A stretch of 53,529 bases of DNA from Alphaproteobacteria bacterium. GTDB taxonomy: Bacteria; Pseudomonadota; Alphaproteobacteria; Rhizobiales; Aestuariivirgaceae. The stretch covers positions 1 through 53,529 of the forward strand of contig JAHEFB010000029.1 of the NCBI GenBank assembly GCA_024640405.1, read 5' to 3'. Below are positions 8,297 to 18,145 of the stretch, piece by piece. A program made the position numbers and the translations under genes. Position 1 is the first letter of the stretch; each line of letters opens with the position of its first letter. The notes under the pieces were generated by a model, which was not told where the DNA came from, made no database searches, and worked only from the letters and a program-made list of their open reading frames with translations.

Positions 8297-8403
8297 CCAA
8301 ACCCGTTAACTTTTAGCATTCACGAGGGGGTGGATTCGTTTCCACCGGGCATCGGTCGATCCTTCCTGCGGATGGGCCGGAATAGCGAAAAGAGAATTGG
8401 GTT

Positions 8404-11400
8404 ATGAAGCCAGGCATTCCATGGAGCGTTAAAGGCATTGACGGCAAGGCACGCGAGATCGCCAAGGATGCCGCTCGCTCACAAGGCAAAACTCTTGGCG
8501 AATGGTTGAACGTGAAAATTCTCGAAGCCGCCAGCGACGATGCTGACCTCAAGGCCGACGCACCCCGAAAGAAGGCAACCTCTTCCGTGACAAGCAAAAA
8601 CTCACGCTCCAGGTCCGCAGCGAATTCGCGTGGCAACACCAAGCAGGCCGCCAGGAACGCTGCATCTGATGACAGCTCAATTGAACGCAAACTTGACATT
8701 CTGGTCGCAAGGCTGAGTGAACTGCAGGAACGCGACCAAGGTAGCGAGCAGCCTCAACATGCACTTTCCGCCGATACTGTCACGCGCGATGAACATGCCA
8801 GTGCTGCGGCAATGGAAAAACTGCTGAAACGCATTGAACGAGGCGAACACAGCACTCATGAAAGCGTCAGTTCACTGCGTAAACGAGTGGAAAAAATTGG
8901 CGATCGGGTTGAGGAATTGGCCCTGCGGCCAGTCGATCTGAAAGCACGGGAAGTACCCGGATTCAGTGCCCTTGAAGGCGCTGTCCGCAACATTGTCGAC
9001 CATATCGAGAAGTCAGAACAACAATCAAGCGAAGTGCTGGACCGGTTGCACAGTCGAATTGTCGAACTGGATGGCAAACTGGAAATGCCGTCGCCGAACT
9101 CTGTAAAGCCGGAACAGCTGTCGGATCTGGAAGCCCGCATGCAGGAGTTGTCCGATAGGGTCGAGCAAACCGCGAATGACGGCGACGAGTTGCAACTCAA
9201 GGCCCTGTTCGAAGCCCGGATTCGAGAGTTGGCCGAGCGCATAGACAGCGTACATCACTCCGCAGAATCCATTGGTCAACAGGCCGAGGCGACAGCCGGC
9301 AGAGCCGCAGAAGAACAGGCAATCGCCATCGAAACCCGCCTGGCAGGCCTGGTGGAACAGGTGGATGAAAAACTGGCAGTCGCAGGCGTCTCGGATACAG
9401 GATTGCTGTCCGTGCAAGCTGACATAAGTGAACTGCACAGTCGTTATGAGGAAATCCGGCAACAGTCGGCTTCCGACCAGGAAGTTCAGGCACTACGCAG
9501 TGCACTGGAAATGCTTTCGAGCAAGATCGACGAAGTCCCCGGGCAGGAGCCAATTCAACAGATTGAGCAGCGGCTTTCAGATTTAAGTCAACAATTGCAA
9601 AATGTCGGACACCCGACTGATCAACAGCCGCGGCTAGACGCGCTGGAAGAGCGCGTCATGGCCCTGGACAATCAAATGGCTGCGTCTTCTTCAGGATTTG
9701 TTCCGCAGAATTCAAGCCAAATGCAGGCAATCGAGCAGAGGCTGACAGCCACCGAACAGCAACTGGATAGCCTCGCAACGATCGAGAATTCCATTCAGCA
9801 GCTTTTTGCCAGCCTCGAGGAGAGCCGGGCGGAGGTACACAGTCTGGCGGAATTTGCGTCCAGTGCCGAAAATATCGGGCCTTCCGGTTCATCTGCCGAG
9901 CTGCAGGCGCTTGAGGAGGGTCTCGCCGCAGTCCGGAGCCACGCAGACGCAGCCGACCAGCGCACCCAGGCAACGCTGGAAGCGGTTCATGAAACACTGG
10001 CCCAGATCATTACCAAACTTGGCGAGGTTGACAGTCAACGGAATGAAGAAAACCGCGACAGCGGCAGGGAAACTGCTGAAATCGATGCGCTGACAGCCAA
10101 TGTCGCGGCGTCGGCTGCAGCGATCTCAGCCGCATCGCCGGCAATGCCACAATCTTCCACCGATGAAGAAGCAAGAGCCAGCGGCATGGAAAACACGCCT
10201 GGTGGTTCCCCGCCAGTGAATGCGCCGGACGCCGCGGATGCCGATATGGCCACATCCGCCGAGCCGCCATGCACACCGTCCAGTACACAATCAGGAAGTC
10301 CCGACTGGCTGGCTGTTGTTCGCTCTCACATCAGCGAAAAACACGGGGTCAATCCGGACATGACAGTGCCGATGTCACCTCAGACAATGGCGGCAAGCAA
10401 CAACCTACATTCCACTGACGAACACGTCGATTTCATTGCTGCGGCACGCCAATCGGCAACGACCGGCGCTCACAACCTGGATGGCGCTCCGGCAGGAGCA
10501 GCGCATGCAGGTTTCGGCGGATTTGATCCACACGAAAACGAAGATGACCTGGAACAAAGCCTGTATGCGTCTTCATCATCGCGCAAACAGCGGTCAGGCA
10601 GAAGCGGCTCGAAGGGCCGTGAGAATTCCAATCGCAAACGCCTGGTTCTGGCAGCGGTCGTATTGCTCGCCGCGGTTTCCGCCTACGCCACCAATTCCCA
10701 GTTCTTCAATTCGATCCCCGCCAAGCTGATCTCTGAATCCGCGCCTGCCACTACTGGCAAGACAGCAACGGTCAAGGCCGTCGAAGAAACAATAGTCCAG
10801 ACGGGACAGGCCGCAATTGAGCTGCCCGCCTCGGCTCCCGCAGTCAGCGTTCAACAATCGACCGCGCGCAAGGACCGCATGGAATCCGACCCGATAACAA
10901 CGTCGTCGGTTGGTAACGCAAAGACGTCTGACCCGCTCTTGACGCAGGCACCCGGCTTGCCCGACACCTCGCTGTCCTCTCTCGGTGGCGAAGAATTGCC
11001 CGAACAGATCGGTACCGCTCAACTGCGCCAGGCAGCCATGGAAGGAAACACCAGCGCCCAGTTCATTATTGCCAGCAGATATCTCGAAGGCAGGAAAATC
11101 GGAAGAGATCATAAAAGGGCAGCACGCTGGTACATGCGCGCTGCACAAGGCGGTCTTGCAACGGCACAGTATCGAATTGGTACCCTTTATGAGCGCGGCC
11201 ACGGCGTCACCTTGGATCGGATTCAGGCTATGAACTGGTATGCAAAAGCCGCCAACCAGGGAAATGTAAGGGCAATGCACAATCTGGCGGTAATGTCTGC
11301 CGATACAGCCAACGGCAAACCCGATCTGGCGCGAGCCGCCAAATGGTTCGCCGCAGCTGCAAACCACGGCCTGCCAGACAGTCAGTACAATTTCGCGGTG

Positions 11401-11886
11401 CTCAACGAGCGCGGACTTGGCATACAAAAAAATCCTGTCGAAGCTTACAAATGGTACTCCATTGCATCCAGAAGCGGTGATCGCGATGCGGTCAAAAAAG
11501 CAGACGAAATAAACGCATCACTGGACAGGACCGCGCTCGCCGATATTGACAGAAGGATTGCAGCATGGAAGCCGACAGCTCCCCAGCGATCGGCGAACAT
11601 GGTGTCTGTTACAGATCCGTCGTGGGGTGTAGGAAGCAAAAATCAGCAAGCCACAGCAAAGGTACCGTCCGGCCAAGACGCCATCCAACCGGTTACTGCA
11701 AAAGAGCGGGTGAAAATCGTTCAGCAACTGCTGGCCAAAAAAGGTTTCGATGCAGGAACCGCCGATGGAGAAATGGGATCGAGTACAGCCAATGCCATCA
11801 GGCTGTACCAGCTGCGCAACGGCCTGACGGTCAACGGCATTGTGTCGAAACAGCTGCTTGACCATCTGCAACAGGGTCTGATCTAA
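8404..11886 (+). CDS. PodJ-like polar localisation/organelle development protein with Sel1 repeats
   Basis: This is a 1160-residue bitopic membrane protein expected to mark the new cell pole and organise division or polar growth. Order of parts: a conserved N-terminus (MKPGIPWSVKGIDGKAREIAKDAARSQGKTL split here in two: PWSVKGID and AREIAKDAARSQGKTLGEWL); long coiled coils rich in Glu, Gln and Leu (about 85-580); an acidic/Ser/Pro linker; a basic stretch then one transmembrane helix (about 745-762); periplasmic Sel1-type repeats (about 870-1040, repeated A-x-W-Y-x-x-AA-x-x-G); and a C-terminal peptidoglycan-binding fold (about 1098-1157, VQQLLAKKGFDAGTADG). The plan matches rhizobial PodJ. A CtrA motif upstream suggests cell-cycle timing. 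Confidence 0.88.
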   Translation: MKPGIPWSVKGIDGKAREIAKDAARSQGKTLGEWLNVKILEAASDDADLKADAPRKKATSSVTSKNSRSRSAANSRGNTKQAARNAASDDSSIERKLDILVARLSELQERDQGSEQPQHALSADTVTRDEHASAAAMEKLLKRIERGEHSTHESVSSLRKRVEKIGDRVEELALRPVDLKAREVPGFSALEGAVRNIVDHIEKSEQQSSEVLDRLHSRIVELDGKLEMPSPNSVKPEQLSDLEARMQELSDRVEQTANDGDELQLKALFEARIRELAERIDSVHHSAESIGQQAEATAGRAAEEQAIAIETRLAGLVEQVDEKLAVAGVSDTGLLSVQADISELHSRYEEIRQQSASDQEVQALRSALEMLSSKIDEVPGQEPIQQIEQRLSDLSQQLQNVGHPTDQQPRLDALEERVMALDNQMAASSSGFVPQNSSQMQAIEQRLTATEQQLDSLATIENSIQQLFASLEESRAEVHSLAEFASSAENIGPSGSSAELQALEEGLAAVRSHADAADQRTQATLEAVHETLAQIITKLGEVDSQRNEENRDSGRETAEIDALTANVAASAAAISAASPAMPQSSTDEEARASGMENTPGGSPPVNAPDAADADMATSAEPPCTPSSTQSGSPDWLAVVRSHISEKHGVNPDMTVPMSPQTMAASNNLHSTDEHVDFIAAARQSATTGAHNLDGAPAGAAHAGFGGFDPHENEDDLEQSLYASSSSRKQRSGRSGSKGRENSNRKRLVLAAVVLLAAVSAYATNSQFFNSIPAKLISESAPATTGKTATVKAVEETIVQTGQAAIELPASAPAVSVQQSTARKDRMESDPITTSSVGNAKTSDPLLTQAPGLPDTSLSSLGGEELPEQIGTAQLRQAAMEGNTSAQFIIASRYLEGRKIGRDHKRAARWYMRAAQGGLATAQYRIGTLYERGHGVTLDRIQAMNWYAKAANQGNVRAMHNLAVMSADTANGKPDLARAAKWFAAAANHGLPDSQYNFAVLNERGLGIQKNPVEAYKWYSIASRSGDRDAVKKADEINASLDRTALADIDRRIAAWKPTAPQRSANMVSVTDPSWGVGSKNQQATAKVPSGQDAIQPVTAKERVKIVQQLLAKKGFDAGTADGEMGSSTANAIRLYQLRNGLTVNGIVSKQLLDHLQQGLI

Positions 11887-12041
11887 AGTTTCCAGGCCCA
11901 GCCGGACGAAACCTGCTTCCAGCACTTTAAAGCGCATTGACCTGCAAATGCGAGAGCCTTAAGCCACCTTGAGGGTGCCTGTGGGCTATATGCACTTGGC
12001 ATACTGCCCGTGTTGATTTGCTGGATCGGCAGCACGAGAAA

Positions 12042-12509
12042 ATGAAACTGTTTGAGTCTCTTGACAAGATTCCGGGTTCAGCCTTGTGGCTTGGACTGGC
12101 AGGTTTGCTGCCGTTCTGGTTACCGCTGCTGGTGTTGAACACCGATACCGAACTGCGCGCTCCGTCGCGCGCGCTGCTTGTTCAGATGGGTTATGGTGCG
12201 ATAATACTGTCGTTTCTCGGTGGCATTCGCTGGGGTGCTGCACTCAAACTGCCCCGCGGCCCGCTTCAATCGACACTGTTTGTGTTGTCGGTGCTGCCAT
12301 CTCTGGCCGGGTTTGCGGCATTGCTGCTGCCCGCTACGGTTGGTCTGGTCATGTTGATCGGCGGTTTTTTACTGCAAGGGGTGTGGGACGTTCAAGCTGC
12401 CCGGCAGGATGATCTGCCGCCATGGTATGCGACCTTGCGGGCATTGCTGACAACCGGTGCGGTTCTGGCCCTGCTTGCGGCCATCGTGTTGCGGGCCGGT
12501 GGCTCGTGA
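12042..12509 (+). CDS. DUF3429-family inner-membrane protein
   Basis: A 155-residue protein with five predicted hydrophobic segments (first at ALWLGLAGLLPFWLPLLVL). The GYGAIILSFLGGIRWG segment is characteristic of the DUF3429 family, and a short WYATLRALLT loop follows. Function is not known. An in-frame TTG at 12018 would add eight residues; the ATG at 12042 is preferred because it begins the conserved part. It ends 12 bp before the convergent pdeM stop, so the two transcripts meet here. Confidence 0.8.
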   Translation: MKLFESLDKIPGSALWLGLAGLLPFWLPLLVLNTDTELRAPSRALLVQMGYGAIILSFLGGIRWGAALKLPRGPLQSTLFVLSVLPSLAGFAALLLPATVGLVMLIGGFLLQGVWDVQAARQDDLPPWYATLRALLTTGAVLALLAAIVLRAGGS

Positions 12510-12520
12510 AGCAAACCGCT

Positions 12521-13186
12521 TCAGAGTACTGCGCGACCGGGTAATGCATGAAGTGCGGTTTTACCAACCATGATGACCCGGAAAGCTTCCCCGGAAAGCA
12601 GGGGACGAAACGCTTCATGGCGAACATCCAGGCCACCTGTATAGGCGCCGAATGCCGGCAGGATGATCCGAGCCGGCGAAACGACAAAGCACTTGGTGCG
12701 CAATCTGCGCCCACGGCGCCGGATGGCAGCGACGGGGTGCAAGTGGCCGGCAACTTCATTCGAAGCACCGCAAGCTGGTTCGTGGCGCAGGGTGATTCCA
12801 CCCAGTGCAGTTTCCACGGATCTGGAGCCGGGCAAAGCGTCAGGCAGGCAACCGTCATGATTTCCGGACAACCAAATGAAATCAGCCGTGGAGGCCAGTC
12901 TTTCCAGCAACATGCGATCAGCCGCCGTCATTCTATCCGGACCAGCTTCGTCGTGGAAGCTGTCACCAAGCAACATGACGGTTGCCGGCATCCATTTTGC
13001 CATCGCGGCCTGCAGTGCAAGCAGTCCCGCCCGCGTGTCGTAGGGTGGCAGCAATTGTCCAAGATGAGCCCGTGATGATCCCTTTTCCAGATGCAGGTCG
13101 GCGATCAGCAGTGTGTCGTACTCCGGCACGTAAAGTGCGCCTGACAGGCAAGGGAGAAACTCGATGCCGTTAAGTCTTACGGTCAT
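12521..13186 (-). CDS. pdeM: Ligase-associated DNA damage response endonuclease PdeM (metallophosphoesterase)
   Basis: This is a calcineurin-like metallophosphoesterase of the Lhr-Core/ligase repair cluster. From the ATG at 13184-13186 it has 221 residues. All metal-binding motifs are present: IADLHLEKG (D30, H32), LLGDSFHD (D75), SGNHD (N109, H110, D111) and GHLHP (H148, H150). The open frame continues upstream to 13288, but that part lies inside the helicase gene. The chosen start is four bases beyond the helicase stop, so the two are translationally close-coupled. Known relatives are manganese-dependent phosphodiesterases/nucleases; the exact role in vivo is not settled. Confidence 0.92.
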   Translation of the reverse strand: MTVRLNGIEFLPCLSGALYVPEYDTLLIADLHLEKGSSRAHLGQLLPPYDTRAGLLALQAAMAKWMPATVMLLGDSFHDEAGPDRMTAADRMLLERLASTADFIWLSGNHDGCLPDALPGSRSVETALGGITLRHEPACGASNEVAGHLHPVAAIRRRGRRLRTKCFVVSPARIILPAFGAYTGGLDVRHEAFRPLLSGEAFRVIMVGKTALHALPGRAVL

Positions 13187-13190
13187 CGCG

Positions 13191-15719
13191 TCAGACGAGC
13201 CGCATGGCTTCGTCAACGAGGTCGTCGGCAGCTTCGGCAAGCAGAGCGTCATGGGCATCGCCATAAACCGGTTCGCGTCCGATCTCAAGCATCACCGGCA
13301 CTGCAAGCGGCGATACCTGTTCCAGTGGCTTGTGAATGACGTTGCCCTTGATGCGGGCCAGCATCATTGCCAGTCGCTTCGCATCTATCAACCCTGATGC
13401 CGCGTCATCCCAAGCTGCCTTCAACAGCCAGTGATCAGGCTGGTGGCTACGAAGTACATCATAAATAAGGTCTGCCGACACGGTCATCTGGCGGCCGGAT
13501 TTTTCCTGACCCGGCCAGCGCCTTTCGATCAGACCGGCAATGATGGCGCAGGTGCGGAAGGTGCGTTTCATCAGCATGGATTCTGCCAGCCAGGCATCCA
13601 GGTCATCCCCCAGCATATCCTCGTCGAACAAATGTGCCAGCGATAATCTGCCGGTTTCAATTGCCTGGGAAACATCGCGAACACACCACACCGACAAGGC
13701 ATAATCGTTGCACACAAAACCCAGAGGTTGCATGCCGGCGCGCTCCAGCCGCCTGGTCAGCAACATGCCCAGTGTCTGATGAGCGAGCCTGCCATCGAAC
13801 GGATAACACATGAGGTAATGCTTATCGGCCCTTGGAAAGGTTTCGACCAGCATCTGGTGAGGCAGCGGCAAAATCGATTTCCACTGCTGGACCTTCAACC
13901 AGTCGCGCACCTGATCCGGCAGGTGCTTCCAGGTTTCGGGCTGTGCCAGCATGACGCGAACCCGGCCCGCGAGATAGGTTGATAACGGAAATTTTCCGCC
14001 CTGGTAGGACGGGATCATTGGCTCGGACGCATCGGCGCGGCTGACCAGCGCATTGAGCTCTTCTACCGCTTCCAGCCGCAGTATCTGACCGGCAAACAGG
14101 AAAGTGTCACCAATGCGCAGTTGCTCAATGAACCATTCTTCCACTTCGCCCAGGACCTTGCCACCCCATTTGTTCAAGGGTTTACCGGCAGATGACCGGC
14201 GTTTGCCGGCCAGCTTTACCTTCAGCATTTCTGCCTCGACAATTGTGCCGGCGTTCATGCGGTAGGATTGCGCAAGACGCGGATGGGTCAGGCGCATTTG
14301 CCCGTCAGGCGTCTGTTTCAGCCGGGCAAAGCGCTCATAGCTCTTCAGCGCATACCCGCCGGTGGACACGAAATCCACGGCCTGGTCAAAGTCCTGTCTC
14401 GTCAGGTTCCGATACGGCCAGGCCGACGTGATCTCGGCATAAAGTTCATCCGGGTCAAACGGTGCGGCCACTGCGGAACCCATTATATGCTGGGCCAGCA
14501 CGTCGCGTTTCAACTCTGCCGGACCCTCGCCATCCTGCGCGCCTTCGTAAGCCGCAACCCGCGCTGCCTCACACTCCAGCACCTCAAACCGGTTGGAAGG
14601 CACCAGCAGTGCCCGTGAAGGCTCTTCAAAGCGATGGTTGGCACGGCCAATGCGCTGCAGGATGCGGCTCGACCCCTTCGGCGCACCGACATTGATGACA
14701 AGGTCCACATCGCCCCAGTCAATACCGAGATCCAGCGTCGAGGTGCAGACCACGGCCCGGAGCGTGCCTGCAGCCATGGCCGCTTCCACCTTGCGCCGCT
14801 GCGAAACATCCAGCGACCCGTGGTGCAGGGCAATCGGCAACGCGTCTTCATTCAGGGTCCACAATTCATGGAATATGCGCTCTGCCTGTGACCTGGTATT
14901 GGTGAAAACCAGTGCCATCCCGGCAGATTTTACTGCCTCATATATGTCTGGAAGCGCATAGGCGCTGCTGTGGCCTGACCAGGGCATGCGCACTTCCTCA
15001 TTACAGCGCATGATGGCAATGTCCGGTTCCGCACCGCCTGGAGCGTTTACGAATGCAGCCATGTGTTCGACGCCCAATTCGCCTTGCGGCATCAGCCATG
15101 CGCGCAGGGTGTCCGGACTGGCAACCGTGGCGGACAGCCCGATGCGTTTCAGCCCCGGTGAAAACCGATGCAGCCGTGCCAGCGCCAGTGCCAGCAGGCA
15201 TCCGCGTTTTGTAGGCGCCATGGAATGCAGTTCGTCAAGAATGACCACATTCAGATTGGCAAAGTAATGTTCAGCACCTTCCTGGGTTATCAGCAGGGAC
15301 ACCTGTTCCGGCGTGGTGATGAGAATATCCGGCGGGTTGGATTTCTGACGCTGCCGCTTGTGAACGGGCGTATCACCGGTTCGGGCCTCAACGCGGATAT
15401 TGAGCCCCATTTCCCTGATCGGCGCTTCCAGGTTTCGGGTTATATCAACCGCCAGAGCCTTGAGCGGTGAAACATACAATGTATGCAGGCCCCTGCCGGC
15501 TGCGCCTTGTGCCAGGTCTACAAGTGACGACAGGAATCCTGCCAGGGTCTTGCCGCCACCGGTTGGCGCGACCAGCAGGGCCGACTGGCCCCCTGAGACT
15601 GTTTCAAGCATCTCCAGCTGATGTGGCCGCGGTTGCCAGCCACGAGATGCAAACCAAGCGGCAAAGTGTTCGGGCAGGCCGGTATGCGCAGAAGCATTAT
15701 GTGAAACGCCGGTGTCCAT
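13191..15719 (-). CDS. Ligase-associated DEXH-box helicase (Lhr-Core type)
   Basis: This is an ATP-dependent 3'-to-5' superfamily 2 DNA helicase of the Lhr-Core type, 842 residues. The first RecA domain carries APTGGGKT (51-58) and DELH (162-165). The second carries VFTNTRSQAE, HHGSLD and the arginine-finger motif QRIGRANHR. A winged-helix and a C-terminal Lhr-specific domain follow. The length excludes full-length Lhr (about 1500 residues). It is transcribed leftward with pdeM. The start lies 70 bp from the divergent MATE gene, so one intergenic region can drive both halves of the repair cluster. Confidence 0.94.
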   Translation of the reverse strand: MDTGVSHNASAHTGLPEHFAAWFASRGWQPRPHQLEMLETVSGGQSALLVAPTGGGKTLAGFLSSLVDLAQGAAGRGLHTLYVSPLKALAVDITRNLEAPIREMGLNIRVEARTGDTPVHKRQRQKSNPPDILITTPEQVSLLITQEGAEHYFANLNVVILDELHSMAPTKRGCLLALALARLHRFSPGLKRIGLSATVASPDTLRAWLMPQGELGVEHMAAFVNAPGGAEPDIAIMRCNEEVRMPWSGHSSAYALPDIYEAVKSAGMALVFTNTRSQAERIFHELWTLNEDALPIALHHGSLDVSQRRKVEAAMAAGTLRAVVCTSTLDLGIDWGDVDLVINVGAPKGSSRILQRIGRANHRFEEPSRALLVPSNRFEVLECEAARVAAYEGAQDGEGPAELKRDVLAQHIMGSAVAAPFDPDELYAEITSAWPYRNLTRQDFDQAVDFVSTGGYALKSYERFARLKQTPDGQMRLTHPRLAQSYRMNAGTIVEAEMLKVKLAGKRRSSAGKPLNKWGGKVLGEVEEWFIEQLRIGDTFLFAGQILRLEAVEELNALVSRADASEPMIPSYQGGKFPLSTYLAGRVRVMLAQPETWKHLPDQVRDWLKVQQWKSILPLPHQMLVETFPRADKHYLMCYPFDGRLAHQTLGMLLTRRLERAGMQPLGFVCNDYALSVWCVRDVSQAIETGRLSLAHLFDEDMLGDDLDAWLAESMLMKRTFRTCAIIAGLIERRWPGQEKSGRQMTVSADLIYDVLRSHQPDHWLLKAAWDDAASGLIDAKRLAMMLARIKGNVIHKPLEQVSPLAVPVMLEIGREPVYGDAHDALLAEAADDLVDEAMRLV

Positions 15720-15789
15720 GTGTCAGTAGTATACGAGGTTTGAGTGCAATGCAGTTGACAATCATACGGGTACAAATGCCAATGCGCCC

Positions 15790-17100
15790 ATGACGCCGAT
15801 CACGCATAAATCAGTTGTCGCCATGGCGGTTCCGATCATGTTGTCCAACGTGTCGCAACCGCTGCTGGGCGTAGTGGATACTGCGGTTATCGGGCAGTTG
15901 CCGGAACCGCATTACATCGGCGCAATTGCCATCGGCGCGCTGATTTTCTCGCTGGTCTACTGGGGATTCGGTTTCCTCCGCATGGGGACCTCCGGCATTG
16001 CCGCTCAGGCCTATGGCGCCGGCGACGGCAAGGAACTCGCCGCCGTACTCTACCGCGCCCTGCTGCTGGCGGCCGGCATCGGTGTCATCCTGCTGATTCT
16101 CTCACCGCTGATTTCAAGGCTGTCCTTCTGGTTGATCGCAGCCTCTCCTGACATTGAACGCGAGGCGAAAATCTACTTCGATATTCGCATCTGGTCTGCT
16201 CCGTTTTCGCTGGCAAATTACGCCATACTGGGCTGGCTGATCGGCATCGGGCAAATGCGCTGGGCTTTCGTGGTGCAGATATATCTCAATGTTGCCAACA
16301 TGGCACTGGATGCGTTGTTTGTGCTGCACTTTGGCATGGCTACCGCAGGCATCGGCTACGGCACACTGATTGCTGAAGTGTCATCGGCCTTTGTCGGCCT
16401 GGCAGTTGTCTGGATGTTCGTGCGACGCGAGGGCGGACGCCCGTCGCGACAACGGATACTGGATCGCGACAGGATCAGGCGCATGGTGCTGGTCAATGGC
16501 GACATCATGATACGCACGCTGTGCCTTACATTCGGGTTTTCCTGGTTTGCCGCACAAGGCGCCAAAATCAGCGATGTTGCCGTGTCCGCCAATGCAATTC
16601 TGATGCAGTTGTTCTTCATGGGCAGTTACATGATTGACGGGTTTGCGACAGTCAGCGAAGCACTGGTTGGCCAGTCCGTCGGTGCCAAATCCCGGCAACG
16701 CTATAACACGGCGGTTCGCATCTCTTCGCAGTGGGCCATGGTTACCGGGTTTTTGCTGTCGATTGCGATCCTGCTGGCCGGGCCCTGGTCGATAGATGTC
16801 ATGTCTGTCAATCCGGATATCCGGACCTTTGCGCGGGCCTACCTGTGGTGGGCCGCGCTGACGCCCATACTGGGCGCTGCGTGTTTCCAGCTGGACGGCA
16901 TATTCATCGGCGCCACACGCACCCGGGACATGCGCAACATGATGATCCTCTCGCTGGTGATATATCTGGCAACCGGGTACGCGCTGGCACCGGCGTTCGG
17001 CAATCATGGATTATGGTTTGCCCTTTGCCTGTTCTTCATCGTGCGCGGGTTTACGCTTTATGCCCGTATGCCGGCGCTGGCGCGTGACGCATTTGCCTGA
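15790..17100 (+). CDS. MATE-family multidrug efflux transporter (DinF-like)
   Basis: This is a 436-residue inner-membrane transporter of the MATE family, with 12 hydrophobic segments. It would exchange cationic or aromatic compounds for Na+ or H+. The DinF-type beginning (PIMLSNVSQPLLGVVDTAVIG split as MLSNVSQPLLGVVDTAVIG) and GFGFLRMGTSGIAAQAYGAGD are diagnostic. There is no clear Shine-Dalgarno site before the ATG. It sits inside the ligase-associated repair cluster: divergent from the helicase, and 22 bp before the exonuclease, with which it is probably co-transcribed. E. coli dinF also follows a DNA-damage gene (lexA), so a shared damage response is plausible but unproven. Confidence 0.92.
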   Translation: MTPITHKSVVAMAVPIMLSNVSQPLLGVVDTAVIGQLPEPHYIGAIAIGALIFSLVYWGFGFLRMGTSGIAAQAYGAGDGKELAAVLYRALLLAAGIGVILLILSPLISRLSFWLIAASPDIEREAKIYFDIRIWSAPFSLANYAILGWLIGIGQMRWAFVVQIYLNVANMALDALFVLHFGMATAGIGYGTLIAEVSSAFVGLAVVWMFVRREGGRPSRQRILDRDRIRRMVLVNGDIMIRTLCLTFGFSWFAAQGAKISDVAVSANAILMQLFFMGSYMIDGFATVSEALVGQSVGAKSRQRYNTAVRISSQWAMVTGFLLSIAILLAGPWSIDVMSVNPDIRTFARAYLWWAALTPILGAACFQLDGIFIGATRTRDMRNMMILSLVIYLATGYALAPAFGNHGLWFALCLFFIVRGFTLYARMPALARDAFA

Positions 17101-17122
17101 ACCGATTTAATCGGAGTAGCGT

Positions 17123-18142
17123 TTGAACAAGATGATCCACGATCCTGCGACATGGCTGTATCCGACCGCAAAAGGTCTTTATTGCGCGCCGGGGGATTTC
17201 TACATCGATCCGTCCCGTCCGGTTGACCGGGCCGTCATTACCCATGGCCACGCCGACCACGCCAGACCCGGCAACAGATCAGTGATGGCCACCCGGCAGA
17301 CGCTCGATATAATGCAGGTGCGCTATGGCGAGCGGGCCGGCGGTTGCCTTCAGGCGCTCAATTTCGGAGAAACCATAACCATCAATGGCGTCAACGTCGG
17401 CATGGCCCCCGCCGGACACATACTAGGAGCCGCCCAGGTAATCGTTGACTGGAAAGGGTATCGTGCGGTCATTTCAGGTGACTACAAACGCGCCATCGAC
17501 CCCACCTGCGCCGGCTTCGAAGTGGTCAGATGCAATCTGTTCATTACCGAGGCGACATTCGGCCTGCCGGTATTCGTGCATGAAAACGCCGCCACGGAAG
17601 CCGCCCGCCTGGTCGCCTCGCTTTCAGCGTCTGCGCACCGCACCCACTTGCTGGGCGTATATGGGCTTGGCAAATGCCAGCGCATGATCTCGCTGGTGCG
17701 CTCGGCAGGCTATGAAAAACCGATCTATCTGCACGGAACCTTACAGGGGCTGTGTGATTATTATGCTTCACAAGGCGTGAACCTTGGTGAACTGCGCCCA
17801 TTTGCGGATCAGCGGCCCGACGACCTCAGGGGCGAGTTGGTACTGTGCCCGCCAAGCGCCATAGCAGACCGCTGGTCCCGGCGAATGAGCGATCCGCTGA
17901 CCGCATTTGCATCAGGGTGGATGCGGGTCAGGGCACGCGCGCGCCAGCGCGATACGGAATTTCCCATTGTTATTTCCGACCATGCCGACTGGCCGGAACT
18001 GCTGCAGACCATTTCAGATGTCGAAGCCGGCGAAATCTGGGTCACACACGGCAGGGAAGACGCCCTGCTACACCAGGTATCCACCATGGGCCTGAAAGGA
18101 AGAGCGCTGGCTCTGGTCGGGTTCGAAGACGAGGGAGAGTGA
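17123..18142 (+). CDS. Ligase-associated DNA damage response exonuclease (metallo-beta-lactamase fold)
   Basis: This is a manganese-dependent DNA exonuclease/endonuclease of the metallo-beta-lactamase/beta-CASP type, 339 residues. The metal site is THGHADHARPG (H41, H43, D45, H46). Further motifs are PAGHILGAAQV, SGDYKR, ISDHADW and WVTHGRED, in the order seen in mRNA 3'-end-processing-exonuclease homologues. The start is TTG at 17123, because GGAG at 17113-17116 is six bases away; the ATG at 17132 would leave 15. The gene ends 3 bp before the ligase start, so the two are clearly an operon. The protein is expected to process DNA ends before ligation. Confidence 0.93.
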   Translation: MNKMIHDPATWLYPTAKGLYCAPGDFYIDPSRPVDRAVITHGHADHARPGNRSVMATRQTLDIMQVRYGERAGGCLQALNFGETITINGVNVGMAPAGHILGAAQVIVDWKGYRAVISGDYKRAIDPTCAGFEVVRCNLFITEATFGLPVFVHENAATEAARLVASLSASAHRTHLLGVYGLGKCQRMISLVRSAGYEKPIYLHGTLQGLCDYYASQGVNLGELRPFADQRPDDLRGELVLCPPSAIADRWSRRMSDPLTAFASGWMRVRARARQRDTEFPIVISDHADWPELLQTISDVEAGEIWVTHGREDALLHQVSTMGLKGRALALVGFEDEGE

Positions 18143-18145
18143 ATC

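Noticed and set aside
10594..11427. 277-residue open frame antisense to the podJ-like gene
   Set aside because: The plus strand carries recognisable TM, Sel1 and linker segments throughout. The antisense product has no domain or signal and fits a GC-rich shadow frame.
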